Shown piece after piece: positions 55,401 to 64,000 of a stretch of DNA of 64,000 nucleotides. The DNA lies in the NCBI GenBank assembly GCA_977006965.1, contig OZ345370.1, positions 2,604,001 through 2,668,000 of the forward strand, in the 5' to 3' direction. How positions within the stretch are numbered: the first letter of the stretch is position 1; every line of letters begins with the position of its first letter. Below the pieces are notes generated by a model, which had not been told where the DNA came from, searched no databases, and was given only the letters and a program-made list of their open reading frames with translations. The DNA comes from Phymatolithon calcareum (Eukaryota; Rhodophyta; Florideophyceae; Hapalidiales). A program made the translations under genes and the position numbers.

Positions 55401-55775
55401 TTTGAGCGTCGAGAAGGTGGAATCAGTGTACTCGCGGAAAACGATTTTGTCGTAAACAGATGTTGGAATGAAGCCCTGTGCGTTGATGGGGTCTCCGGAG
55501 CCGACAAAAAGTAATTGATCTTCCTTGAACGCGGCGTTTATGCAACGATCTCCGTTGGGACCTGCGTTCAGACTGCGGTTGTTTGCAAAGACGGGATAGT
55601 AGTCCCACTTGATGGCGTCGATGCCGATGTAGTACACATGACTGCGTCGCCTCTGGAGCGGGCGATAGGGCGGGGCACGCGGGTGCACATGGGAGAAAGG
55701 GCGCGGCTGGGCGACAACGCAGGCGAAGATCAGCGCTGCAAGCAAGAAAAACCTGAAGTTACAGGGAGGTGACAT
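52467..55775 (-). CDS. secreted six-domain multicopper oxidase, ceruloplasmin/hephaestin-like, 1102 aa
   Basis: A single intact intronless frame. Residues 1-23 are a signal peptide. There are six cupredoxin domains in three pairs, each even domain carrying the HS(I/V)NGxxYC signature (about 284, 658, 1004). Domain 2 has H319, H322/H324 and HCHINDHLHAGM (362-373). Domain 3 has HPHG (508-511) and HSH (569-571). These together supply a complete trinuclear site plus a type 1 site at the 2/3 interface. Type 1 ligands are also present in domain 4 (H693, C737, H742, M747) and domain 6 (H1039, C1085, H1090, M1095). Domains 1 and 5 lack the HxHG/HxH pairs. No C-terminal membrane anchor is visible, so the product is probably extracellular. 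Ferroxidase activity is likely by family, but laccase-like oxidation of other substrates is possible. Confidence 0.93.
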   Translation of the reverse strand: MSPPCNFRFFLLAALIFACVVAQPRPFSHVHPRAPPYRPLQRRRSHVYYIGIDAIKWDYYPVFANNRSLNAGPNGDRCINAAFKEDQLLFVGSGDPINAQGFIPTSVYDKIVFREYTDSTFSTLKQRGKDEEHLALLGPLLRVAASETLVVVLRGLKPEHVVDPAQSTFGFEIDGLHPIRRFPPVAPGKVVTLRYHVGMENAPSPKSFVESQMLLYRGTVGQGPDGSAGIYKGLLGAALVYKKGALMSNGRPKGVHTELVTILWVANENKGGEEGDEEESNLMHSINGRVYCSLEGLEMVKDKPTRWYFGAVGNEVDVHVAHIHGIIGFNAGGQHTDSIRLLPGVTSSVQMVADNVGTWLYHCHINDHLHAGMVALATVKSDGTPTESTVSPNARERVYYIQAEDVVWDYAPTGRNMCDNRDFNDDELIFVKEKFTIDLEGGGEGFAIGSKYIKTRYFEYTDATFTTRVERDDSMQHLGVMGPVLRGRVGEVIVVHFSNKAKDPTSMHPHGLFYTKANEGAPYNDGSSPEERKDDAVPTGGKFTYRWEIPERAGPGPGERKETKLWMYHSHRNEITDTYAGLFGVIVVIAKQGLYNPRTLLPMDDMREVFIHMTVMNEGASFHIVDNARRIQENAELPEAELQELLENETFEESNLMHSINGYLYCNGPVIKLRQGVRTRFYFYALGSEVDLHTPQVGNEILQLDFEANRGSGTLLAGYFQSALVTPRHTGLNELRCNVNDHVIAGMRTSYFVEPHGRPHKPISPISVTHFIAAEEVQWDYTPVGKDGCNGRPFGEAEKVFTEPGDFTPGSKYFKAMYREYRDSKFRYLTTHGLNSFSGIVGPLLHFEAGEIVRIVFRNKLSFPVNVNFVGLELLRAMPSADEVAPGAQAVYHYRVRKENGPSKSDLSAVPYVYYSSVDPIAHTAAGLTGVYAVTKKGGLNKRKRLPRDTWQAYPLLMNIFRENESPLIEKSLQTFAKRPKLITDARIDALGEDEDWLESNAMHSVNGYLYCNNPKVHGKLGTKIRFYVFGYGSESSMHAPIWKGQVIQREVKVGNAAEGVQILPFNAETVDVVMKTKGLWAIVCGVADHVLGGMKARLRVF

Positions 55776-57369
55776 GAGGTGGTGCAGACGTTGAAAAGCA
55801 CGTGTGCAGAAAGAGAATCACCGGGAAGGGCAAGGACAGCTATTGGCGTTGGAGCAGCCCCGTGATTCTGCAGTGGAACAGAAAGAGATGGACACCATGA
55901 TGGCGGGCGGTAACGAAATGTAAAGTGCGTGGGGTTTGCGGCATTCGTTCGGGAATCATGATTGCCGCAGGACATATCTTTGATACGTCCACATAGCGGG
56001 ATTGGCACGGCGTCCTCATCTGTGCCGCTTCCAGCACTTGAGATGCTTACGGAAAAAATAAGGGGGTCGTATACGATACTGTAGATGCAGTGAGGGGGAT
56101 TCAAGGACCCCATATGATATCATACTGTACAGTACAGTTTAAATACTGTAATTTCAGAAGAGGTTCTGGGGTTTGCGGGAAAATTTGAAATATCGAATAA
56201 TTTGGGACTATTGATGAACCAAAATGTTGTGGAAAGAGTCCAAGTATTTCCATTTGGGGCTTGCTGTTTTCATTCATTAAATGATAACACATATTTTGTG
56301 TCATCATCATTGCGTTGCATAATAAAGACATGCTTTGATGCAGCAGTTTAGTCACCTGCTTCAATTCGGACCGCTTGCAATGCAAGCAAGCTGTAAACTT
56401 GTGTTCTTTTTGGACGGAGAAATGATACGTATTTCAGTTCAGATGCAGTGATGTTCGAACTTGGGCATGCGTCAGTGCATCCTGACATTCCATTGCACAA
56501 TTGCTTGGATGCTAATACACTCAGTAGACTTAATCGTTGAGTAGAGCAAAAATTCGCCAGAGATTCGGCGAACATTCGGCAAACGTTCGGCAAACGTTCG
56601 GCCGTTTCTAGCCGAAGTTCTAATTTGTCAATTTTTAATGAGCTCCCGCTCGCGAGTTCGCGAGACACTCGAAAAGTTAACTGCGAATCTTTGTCATGCA
56701 TAGCTTATAGAACATACTACATCACAGCGATCTGGAAAATGTTCATGCTTTCCTTAAAAATTCGGTAGGTAAAACTTCGAAAAATCGCTGAATTGCCGAA
56801 CGTTCGGCAACTTTGACCACCTAATTCTTGTCGTTCGATTGATCGAGCTTATTTATTGCACCGAATCTTTGAATACCTTGGTCATTTCTACCATAATTCG
56901 TGTCCGTTCGCTGATAAAGTTATAGTACTGGCGAGAATTCGGCAGGAGAAGTTTAAAGAACTCTAACATTCGAACATTCGAGGCAACTAAGCTCGTTGAA
57001 GCTGTCTATGAAGACATTTTGAGAAACAAATAGAACATACACCAGTAGTGCAATACGGCACTGCACAGCAGTTTCAATTCGAACTGCATGAAAACGTTTT
57101 TGAGGCAGACAACGAATTTTATGGAGGCTGTCACCACCTCTAAAGCTTTGATTGGTCGGACCCAGCTCATTGCGAATCACATGATGTGATCTGCAGTTAG
57201 GTATCATAGATGATGATCACCCATGATATTTGACAAATGTGTCGAGTAGGAATCACCTATTTAGAAAAGCGCTGTATCAAAAGCGTTAGATCGCTATCAA
57301 CGAAATGTTTTTACAACTATCATCAAATGTGCACCGTGAGATTTTCTGATTAATTCGCCTGTGGCCAAT

Positions 57370-58739
57370 GGGTCGCTCCTGAAAATGATAAATTGCACAA
57401 AATGCGTCATTTCTGCACAAAATGCGTCGTCACGCTCCGGTGCATTTGTCTCGTGTCCTCGATTTGTGACACGCAAAATGTGCAAATCGCGCGACATTTG
57501 GTCATAGAGCTTCCCTCTGTGAACCAAATGTGTTCTACGACACATTTCTATCATTTTCGCTACGGCGCGTTTCTCTCAGTCGGAGTAGTGCAGTGATCTG
57601 CCTCATGCACTTCATCCATGGGTGATCAGAAAGATGCGCTGCAGCTTAGAAGAGTAGATCCTCGTCCATGCTATGCAAGTACATAATAATATTCTAGCTG
57701 GATATTGGCGAGCTTGAGAAGCGCACATTGATGCCGTTATTCCGAAGAGCAAGCAGAGGACCATCTCAGATCCGCGCGTCCTCCCCCATGTCAACACCAA
57801 GCCCAAACATATTTCTGCGCTCATTGAGCGCGGCCTCCCGCGACCATGCGGTTCTGCGTCCAGACGTCGAACAGCCCCATCAGTTGAATAGGGTGAGTAC
57901 TTGTTGTACAGAGTGGCATACCTTACAAGTATGTATCGAAACGTAACATGGTTAACACCTGTTAAGGTTATTAACGAGCGCTCGCAACCCGATCCGAAAA
58001 GCGTGCGAAAAGCAGACATATGGGGATGCTGCAGAGCTCTTCGGGAGATTCTTCGGTCACGGAGCCGGCGGGCGTGCAGGGACATTCGGTACAGCATGGG
58101 TCCATTTGCGATCCTTCGCTGCAGATGCCGTTTATGCAGCAGAATGCATAATAGACGGATAATCAATCCCATTCTTACCGAACTTGTTTGCGGACCAGAT
58201 GGAGATAGACAGCTCTGCTTTTCAACGCCATGAGTAAAGGGGAAAGCCGAACTGACGAAAGAACACTCGAGAAGAGACATCTTCGTGTATTCATTACAAT
58301 GACATAGTACTTATTTCGTCTAGCACCATAAAGCCTTCTCCGTGCAACGAATCTATGGATCTACCTATAATTTCTTCACTTTCCCCTCTCCCTTCGAGTG
58401 AACGTTTAAATAGTTTAATGGAGTACTTTACAGCCGGCCTGATTACCCTTTGGAGTATTATACTGCTCCAAAACCCCGCGGTCTCCAGCGGTGTAATGTA
58501 ATACTTGTACTCTTCAGCACCAAAGTGAGGGCCCATGTCGGATGCTTTGGGCACTATAAGCACCCAAAATAGGACATCAAATCAATTAATATTTTGGTTC
58601 CGTAACGGAATTGTCTGACAAAAAATGCGACAACGTTTTCAGGGCTCCACAATTTGGCGTGCGCGTGACAGCGGAATGCATTTGCACAATTTGCGTACTG
58701 TTTTGCGTCTCTGCAATTTATCATTTTCAGGAGTGACCC
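57370..58739 (-). mobile_element. PIF/Harbinger-type element, right copy, 1370 bp
   Basis: TIRs are GGGTCGCTCCTGAAAATGAT at the left and inverse GGGTCACTCCTGAAAATGAT at the right, both continuing AAATTGC. It is flanked by AAT on both sides (57367-57369, 58740-58742). The related unoccupied sequence at 25508-25510 has AGT once. A 3-bp duplication and the encoded transposase piece agree with PIF/Harbinger. Confidence 0.85.
57612..58280 (-). CDS. PIF/Harbinger-like transposase N-terminal region, 222 aa, second copy
   Basis: Same start, stop and length as 21993-22661, with scattered substitutions such as STDGAVRRLDAEPHGRGRPR and SAEICLGLVLTWGRTRGSEM, which look closer to the family consensus (GRPR, TRG) than the left copy. 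The catalytic DDE region is absent here as well. Confidence 0.55.
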   Translation of the reverse strand: MSLLECSFVSSAFPFTHGVEKQSCLSPSGPQTSSVRMGLIIRLLCILLHKRHLQRRIANGPMLYRMSLHARRLRDRRISRRALQHPHMSAFRTLFGSGCERSLITLTGVNHVTFRYILVRYATLYNKYSPYSTDGAVRRLDAEPHGRGRPRSMSAEICLGLVLTWGRTRGSEMVLCLLFGITASMCASQARQYPARILLCTCIAWTRIYSSKLQRIFLITHG

Positions 58740-60295
58740 AATACCTGCAGGTGCAGATTTCAAGAACATTCGGACTTTCGGATTTTCCCGCAGCCCCCTG
58801 GGACAAGAGCAGTATTGTGCATTATGATACTGTCCACCGTTCGATATTGAGAACGTGCTCGGACCTTCAACATTCATGCTGTACATTCTTCTTGTTTCGT
58901 GATTCATCATGATGATCGAGAACTCTCATCAAATTGACCTTACTGTATCTAGAATGTGTACCATTTGCGAGATTGGCACGACATCTTTCTTTTTTATGAT
59001 ATTTTTCGGCACGTACCGAAAAATATCACCCGAGCCTACGCTCAACGAACCTCTTCGTACAGTAATGTGTACAATTCGAATTGATTACGGTGCAGTTGCA
59101 AAGCTACAAAGACGTCCGGACTGCGGATCAATTTTGAGCCCCAATTTTGAACACTCATCACTTTAACCAGGAAATTGCCATTGCGGTTGTGTACAATACT
59201 ACGACACACAGATTGAGGGCATGGTACGTAACGCTTCTCTTATCTGCCACTTTTCAACCGGTCCGAGCACAAGCGCAGATGGCGGGAAAAAGTGACTCTG
59301 CAACAGCTCGAGCCGCAACGACTACGCACAATGCAAGAACCCTATAACCGATCACGAGCGCTGGAGATGTTGTCCACATTCTGTTCACCTCAACTGAGTT
59401 TTTTCCGCTTCCCCCTTTTATCGGCTTATCTCATATATGCAACGTCGTTCTTTAATAATAGAGGCCTCAGTATAATACCAAATATGCATCGGTGCAGCTC
59501 TGTTCATACCTGTTACAGGAAACTGAAGGATCAGTTTTCTCATATGGCATTTTTGATTGTTGCTGCTCAACTACAATTGTGCTTACGTCTTGACATTGGA
59601 ACATTGTGTCCATGTTAAACCCCAAATATCTCTAATTGATCCACTTCAATTCATCTAGGGCTCGTTCTTTAGCAGTGGTTTCCTAAGAAAGGTATTGCTC
59701 AACATGTCTTCCAGTGTGGACAGGTACTGTGGAACTTTATCTCCGAATCAGTGCTCGAGCTGGGTTGTACTTATCGGGGGAAATCTCCTAGTTGTCGCTG
59801 CCGTAACCTTGGTAGTCGAAAGATCGCTGCAATGCCTGTCGGGCAGTGGAAAGGAATCTTCCGTCTAATACTAGCGAGATATCCAATACACACGTTATTA
59901 TGTTGCCTCCTTCCCCCACGCCATGCGGCCCCAGTTACTACTATAAAACGGCAACCATACACAGTACAATATACCGTACACGCCCTGTCTCCCGATTGAT
60001 GATTGAACCCACATCGGGAACACTGATATGATTATCTTCCGCGGCATCTTCATTCTGTCTTTCTTCCGGCTACGCCCAAGGAGCCCCGTGGTTTCAGAAC
60101 TGTACAGAAAGGTTCCACTATATTAATGTTGCATTTCCATATCCTGGATATGAAAGGTTCGTACTCAATTTTCATATAGTTACTTTTCAATTGGGATTTT
60201 ATTGTCCAAATTGTAAATACAAACAATGAGGATCGAATGCCTCACATTTTCGTCAACACGGGGAAAGCATGGCGGAATATAAGTTGTGTTATATT

Positions 60296-61016
60296 CAGGG
60301 ATCGGAACAATGCCATTGCAAGCGATTGGAGAAAAAGATACAATACCCAATGCGGAGGGCGTCTCACACGGCGATGCAATGCGAATTGCAATACTGGTAG
60401 TCGTAGAAATCCTAATTGCAATGATTTCGGGCGATGAATATCGTTTAATGGTCATGTAAAGCATGAAACAGTACAACAGAAACAGCCACACATTCACGGC
60501 ACTATAAAGCCCAACTACAAGACACAAAGCACTCCCATTAGAACATAATGTATTATGCTGCAAGGTTGCTAAGGAGAAGCCAGCATGGTGCAACCTGAGG
60601 TTTTCCCTTGCATCTGATGTAATCGCATAAGTACCACACTAGGGTATAAGCGCACATAGAACATGAAGCGTTATACTGCCAGGTTGCAAATGAGCAGCCA
60701 GCAAGGTACAATATGATAAGGGTTTGCCTTACATATGCTGTTATCACGTGGAATCGACAGTGACGTTGTCAGAAAATAGCCAGCACAGTGTAATCAATGA
60801 AAGTATGCCTTACATGTACTATTGCCGGGATGTCGACGATTCGTGGTCAGCTGGCGTAGTTAGTGTACCTAAATTAGTGTAGCCACTTCAGCAATCGGTA
60901 TTGAAATCACCAAAGATGGCGCAATGCAACTTGCAATGCTGCAGAATGACCCAATCTTCGATTTCTATTGAGGATTGCAATTCATTGCAATGTCAATCCA
61001 TTTTAACCGACCCCTG
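60296..61016. mobile_element. non-autonomous hAT-type element, 721 bp
   Basis: Ends CAGGGATCGG and (inverse) CAGGGGTCGG, with GTTATATT duplicated at 60288-60295 and 61017-61024. The left arm has one related octamer (9023-9030, other strand) with continuous flanks. The interior has attgcaat subterminal motifs and a degenerate internal repeat (gccagca(t/a)ggt(g/a)caa ... cctt(g/a)cat at about 60580, 60697 and 60778). No coding capacity. Confidence 0.88.
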
Positions 61017-61056
61017 GTTATATTTCAAAGCTCCTAAAATCTCAATTTGAGTAACA

Positions 61057-61354
61057 GGAGCATGCGGGAAATGCTGTATCTCCACTCAAGTGCTTTTCGA
61101 AACTTGTTGCAAATCTGGTGTGCCTCTCTTCGTCGTCCGACCATTGTGGCAACACATATGTTGGAAAGCATGATCTCCTATTCCACCCCCCCACTTTTCC
61201 CATACAGAGCCGAACTTATCGATGGAAGGACAAAGAGAGAGATACCATTCTAGACTGATAGGAATTTATTCCTTCACTAGCAAAGTTGCTGCCTTGCCCC
61301 ACGCCAGGGGACACATAGCACTTCAATAAAATCATAACAATTCACTGTACAAGC
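61057..61354. other. flank of the right arm, nothing recognised
   Basis: Unique sequence beyond the duplication boundary. Only short frames are present. Confidence 0.3.
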
Positions 61355-61553
61355 TGTATCTCCAATTTTTGATAAAGTAATTTGGTAAATAAAAAACATT
61401 GTTCTGCTCTGGTCCTATTTCTTCACTCATAACGCTTTCAGGAATGTGCCGGAGAAGGCGACATGTCGCCTTTTTCCAATTTTTGATGCAGTATTATGAT
61501 AAACAAGACATCTGGTTCTGCTTTTCTCCTTTTTCTTCATTCTTCATGATGTC
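61355..61553. repeat. diverged tandem duplication, period ~121 bp, with an 18-bp palindrome between
   Basis: tccaatttttgataaagtaa ... ttctgctctggtcctatttc recurs as tccaatttttgatgcagtat ... ttctgcttttctcctttttc. Between the copies lies the perfect palindrome AAGGCGACATGTCGCCTT (61455-61472). Confidence 0.7.
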
Positions 61554-61830
61554 TTGGAATCTACAAGTATTGCGTGGTGAAACGATCATATTGTAATTGA
61601 AATGCTCACCCTTCGCTGCTTCCGCGCTATCATACGAGCTATGTAAATCAATAGTTCCATAGCTGAAAGGGGGCTCGTAACTCAGACTGACGTTGAAAGC
61701 TAAGTGTCTTGGCAAGATTAGTGTACATGTTCTCCTTCAAGAGTGATTTTAGTGCAGGCACTACGCACGCAGAGGTCAATCTATTGAAGTTAAACCTGGT
61801 CAGAGTAGCCCCTTTTCGTTTATACTACTG
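61554..61830. other. unassigned segment
   Basis: No recognised features. Confidence 0.3.
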
Positions 61831-62235
61831 GGAGAGGGGCCTTCTTGAGAATTCATCAAAATCGCGGCATAGACCCAGTCAAAAAAGTCCTCATTACCAG
61901 TCATTATTTCGTGGACTGGTTACGAGTACGCGGCATAGGTTTTCGGTGGCTGAGTGTTGATATGCAAACTTTCGCTTCAGATATTTTCGTACACTTTTGA
62001 GCAAAAACTTGAAACATCACGAAAAGTTTTGTTGAAAATCAATTCCACTTCCGAAAACTAAAATCGTTATGAGAAAAATTGTCCCATAGATGAGCACATT
62101 AGCCACGCTAAACCTATGCCGCGTCCTCATGACCAGTGAAAATATTTCGGAATGTATTTGAGGACTTTTCCAGACTGGTAGTGCGGACGCAAAAATTGAC
62201 TTCTCAAGAAGGTCCCTCTGGGAACTCTAGAAATT
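61831..62235. repeat. long imperfect inverted repeat with ~115-130-bp arms
   Basis: Left arm 61831-61945 (ggagaggggccttcttgaga ... acgcggcataggttt) pairs with 62103-62235 read inversely (ccttcttgagaagtcaattt ... acgcggcataggttt), around a ~155-bp spacer. It resembles a foldback transposon or a MITE with long arms. No target duplication was identified. Confidence 0.75.
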
Positions 62236-63939
62236 TTTGAACCTTGAGATCCTGCTAGCATTAAATGCTTGTCGTAAGTTGGGTAAAAGTGCCGTTATTG
62301 GTCTACAATTGTTGTTTTAGTGCACGCATTACTCCTAGATGGAAACTGCTTTTTTGTCCTCAATCTTTCCAAACCAGACACGCATATCATTTACTTTTGG
62401 TCTACCTAGTTCTTAGACGAATCTAAGCTCAGAGTCATGACACAATGCCTCTCCTAAGTTCGTGCATGTCAAAAGTTCACCTAGTGTCTCCTCCTTTCAC
62501 CCGAGGGAGAACTTGTGCATTTCTGTGTCTGGCACTCTTACGAACGTACAAATACGTACACCAATGAAATTAAACAATGTGTCATGTGTAATGATGAAAC
62601 CAGTCATTGGTCAGAAGGAAAGCTCCTGATTGGTGTGACAACATTGTTGTGGCAAGGTGTGAGCCTTGCAGCAATAATGCGGTACTTGTCATAAATTCGA
62701 AATTTTCAAATTACAGAATATGTTTATCACTAGGGTCGCATTATTTCCCCATGACGATAAATTTATCGATTTATGATGCGTTTTTTGTCGTCGAGTCCAT
62801 CAATGACTAAATTAGGCGACGTCCGACGGTAGGATTGCATTAATTATGATATCAGATTTAAGGTAAATCTGCAAGCGGCAGTAGGGTGTCCCGACTGCAG
62901 GGGAGGTTCAGAAATGTGCAGTCGGCGCGACGATCGAATGAGATCCAAATCAATGCAACGGATCAAATATTCGCGCGCTGCTACAGCTTACGCTAGCGCG
63001 AGTATATCTGCTCCATAAATGAAAATCAACTGATGATTATGCGACATCCGGTCGTGCTGCTGAAGATCATTCGAGTCGCAGTAATGATAGAGTTCGTGCG
63101 TCGCGTTTGTTTACGTTTCCGAGATTTTATGAAGCAGTACTGGAGCTCTTTGGTCGGGCGCGGCGGTCCTCAAGGGCGCGATTGCAACCATCCATTGGTC
63201 AAAGACTATCGCCTTGCGCATGTGACAGAGATCCAAACGGTGGACGTTATCTTTCGGTCTGAGATGTGGGTACGGAACCTCAGATGCGTAAGCGAAAGGT
63301 CCTGGGATGGTGAGACGACAAACCAAGATGGCGACGAACGTGCAGCGTCATCACCGCATTCTGAACGTGCTATACCGTCGGATTCAGTTCGTTCTGGTCG
63401 ATCGCATGCTGCGCATCATCTCCCGCATGTTATCCCGCAGGAATGGGAGCGTGAAGAAGAGGGAAACGGCAGTCGGGCATACGAGTGCGTCGAGTTCCGC
63501 ATTTACAAATTAATCGACGTTTTTTTCCGCAAAAGTAGAGTTCGCGTACTGTGCCCGTGCGCTGCTAGGGATACAATCCTTTAATGTAAATGTAAAGATT
63601 TTTTCTTATGGGATAATGAACTCGAACTAGTTTGTCCTGCAGTAAATGCTGCTGTTCAAATTTGATGTACGTCGTGTGTCTATTGTCTAGGATATGTTCC
63701 GTAGTCCATTTTGCGCTGCAGCATATTTACGGGTGCCTAAACGAGTACATTATAACTGATCGACTAACTATCCCTGTCTAGGTGGGTATCCTTTCTCCCG
63801 CGTTAATGCGAGAAAGGTTCCACTTTGAAGTGGATTACTCCCTCCGTTGTGAGAAATAGACTTGGTTCGAAGAGCAGGTACGCAGAGAGATTGGCAGCAG
63901 TCATGTAGCATCCCACAGGTTCGAATTGTGCCGTCTATT
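62236..63939. other. mostly unassigned; 183-aa open frame at 63033-63584
   Basis: The 63033-63584 (+) frame starts MIMRHPVVLLKIIRVAVMIE and is Arg-rich in the middle. It has no recognisable domain and may be chance. Small hairpins occur at 63791-63818 (cctttctc...agaaagg) and just after (ccacttt/gaagtgg). 63854-63940 has the tRNA-like features described in the findings. Confidence 0.3.
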
Positions 63940-64000
63940 TGTGGGGTTTGAAGCGCACAAGTTGGCAGACTGGTTTTGGTCGGGTTGTTCCCTGGCGGAA
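63940..64000 (-). repeat. LTR 3' end, copy E3 of the copia-order family, cut by the window edge
   Basis: On the minus strand TTCCGCCAGGGAACAAC ... CCCCACA (ending at 63940) matches the blocks at 4570-4643 and 35802-35862. The remainder of the LTR lies beyond the window. Confidence 0.55.

Larger units (their letters stand above)
56169..58797. mobile_element. CWG-targeting TIR element, right copy, 2629 bp including nested PIF
   Basis: Ends GGGTTTGCGGGAAAAT and (inverse) GGGGCTGCGGGAAAAT. The trinucleotide CTG lies at 56166-56168 and 58798-58800. The left arm has the single site (CAG at 12660-12662, other strand) with continuous flanks. Excluding the nested 1370-bp element, about 1.26 kb remain, with no recognisable gene; frames such as 56701-56348 are repeat sequence shared with 22883-23089. 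It contains clusters of cgttcggc/cgaacgtt motifs (56560-56610, 56795-56815). Confidence 0.85.
52480..61056 (-). repeat. right arm of the large inverted duplication
   Basis: Reverse-complement counterpart of 8985-16107. Private insertions here are the CWG-targeting element with its nested PIF element (56169-58797) and the hAT-type element (60296-61016). Outside these, blocks are collinear with the left arm, including the oxidase promoter region (55776-56165) and the LINE A tail at 61030-61056. Confidence 0.88.

Noticed and set aside
53143-55772. Plus-strand frames opposite the multicopper oxidase
   Set aside because: They mirror the codon structure of the real minus-strand gene and recur, equally broken, opposite the left pseudogene.
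56348-56701. 117-aa ORF as a host gene
   Set aside because: It lies in the CWG-targeting element and its counterpart at 22883-23089 is not open over the same length.
63854-63940. Functional tRNA gene
   Set aside because: The acceptor-like ends pair, but the T-stem does not pair in the standard register and no clear anticodon arm is seen. It is reported only as tRNA-like.

Overview
This looks like nuclear DNA of an intron-poor, transposon-rich eukaryote. There are no bacterial operons, ribosome-binding sites, rRNA genes or CRISPR arrays. The window instead holds pogo-, PIF/Harbinger-, hAT- and Mutator-like DNA transposons, Crypton- and DIRS-type tyrosine-recombinase elements, copia-order LTR elements and several LINE families, plus a few long intronless genes. 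This mix, with a secreted ceruloplasmin-type multicopper oxidase, would fit a multicellular red alga. That assignment is inference only.

Layout. 1-4690: remnants of a pogo-like transposase, a Crypton-like recombinase and a copia-order LTR retrotransposon that stops before its reverse transcriptase. 6003-7559: an intact, unrecognised 518-aa membrane protein. 8985-16107 and 52480-61056: two arms of a large inverted duplication, each carrying a six-domain multicopper oxidase. The right copy (52467-55775, minus) is intact at 1102 aa. The left copy (13026-16107) is a pseudogene with a 176-bp internal deletion. 16540-18756: a 738-aa Cys-rich unrecognised ORF ending in what looks like an in-frame small secreted protein. 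20180-25817: a nest of an LTR, a truncated LINE, a PIF element and two elements with CAG/CTG target duplications. 25818-31132: a nearly complete LINE with a 15-bp target duplication. 31133-37652: decayed repeats and a hAT remnant. 37653-43107: a DIRS-type element, with an internally deleted derivative at 48028-48776. 43496-47744: two LTR copies of one family and fragments of LINEs and hAT. 61057-64000: foldback sequence and the edge of another LTR.

The only gene with a clear host function is the right-arm multicopper oxidase, probably a secreted ferroxidase-like enzyme. By motif placement its trinuclear copper cluster lies between domains 2 and 3, not 1 and 6 as in ceruloplasmin. The two arms act as each other's empty-site control: six insertions can be bounded by comparing occupied and unoccupied copies, which gives relative dates and target-site rules for the elements. 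The 518-aa and 738-aa proteins are the best candidates for undescribed genes. All homology calls come from reading motifs, not from database searches.
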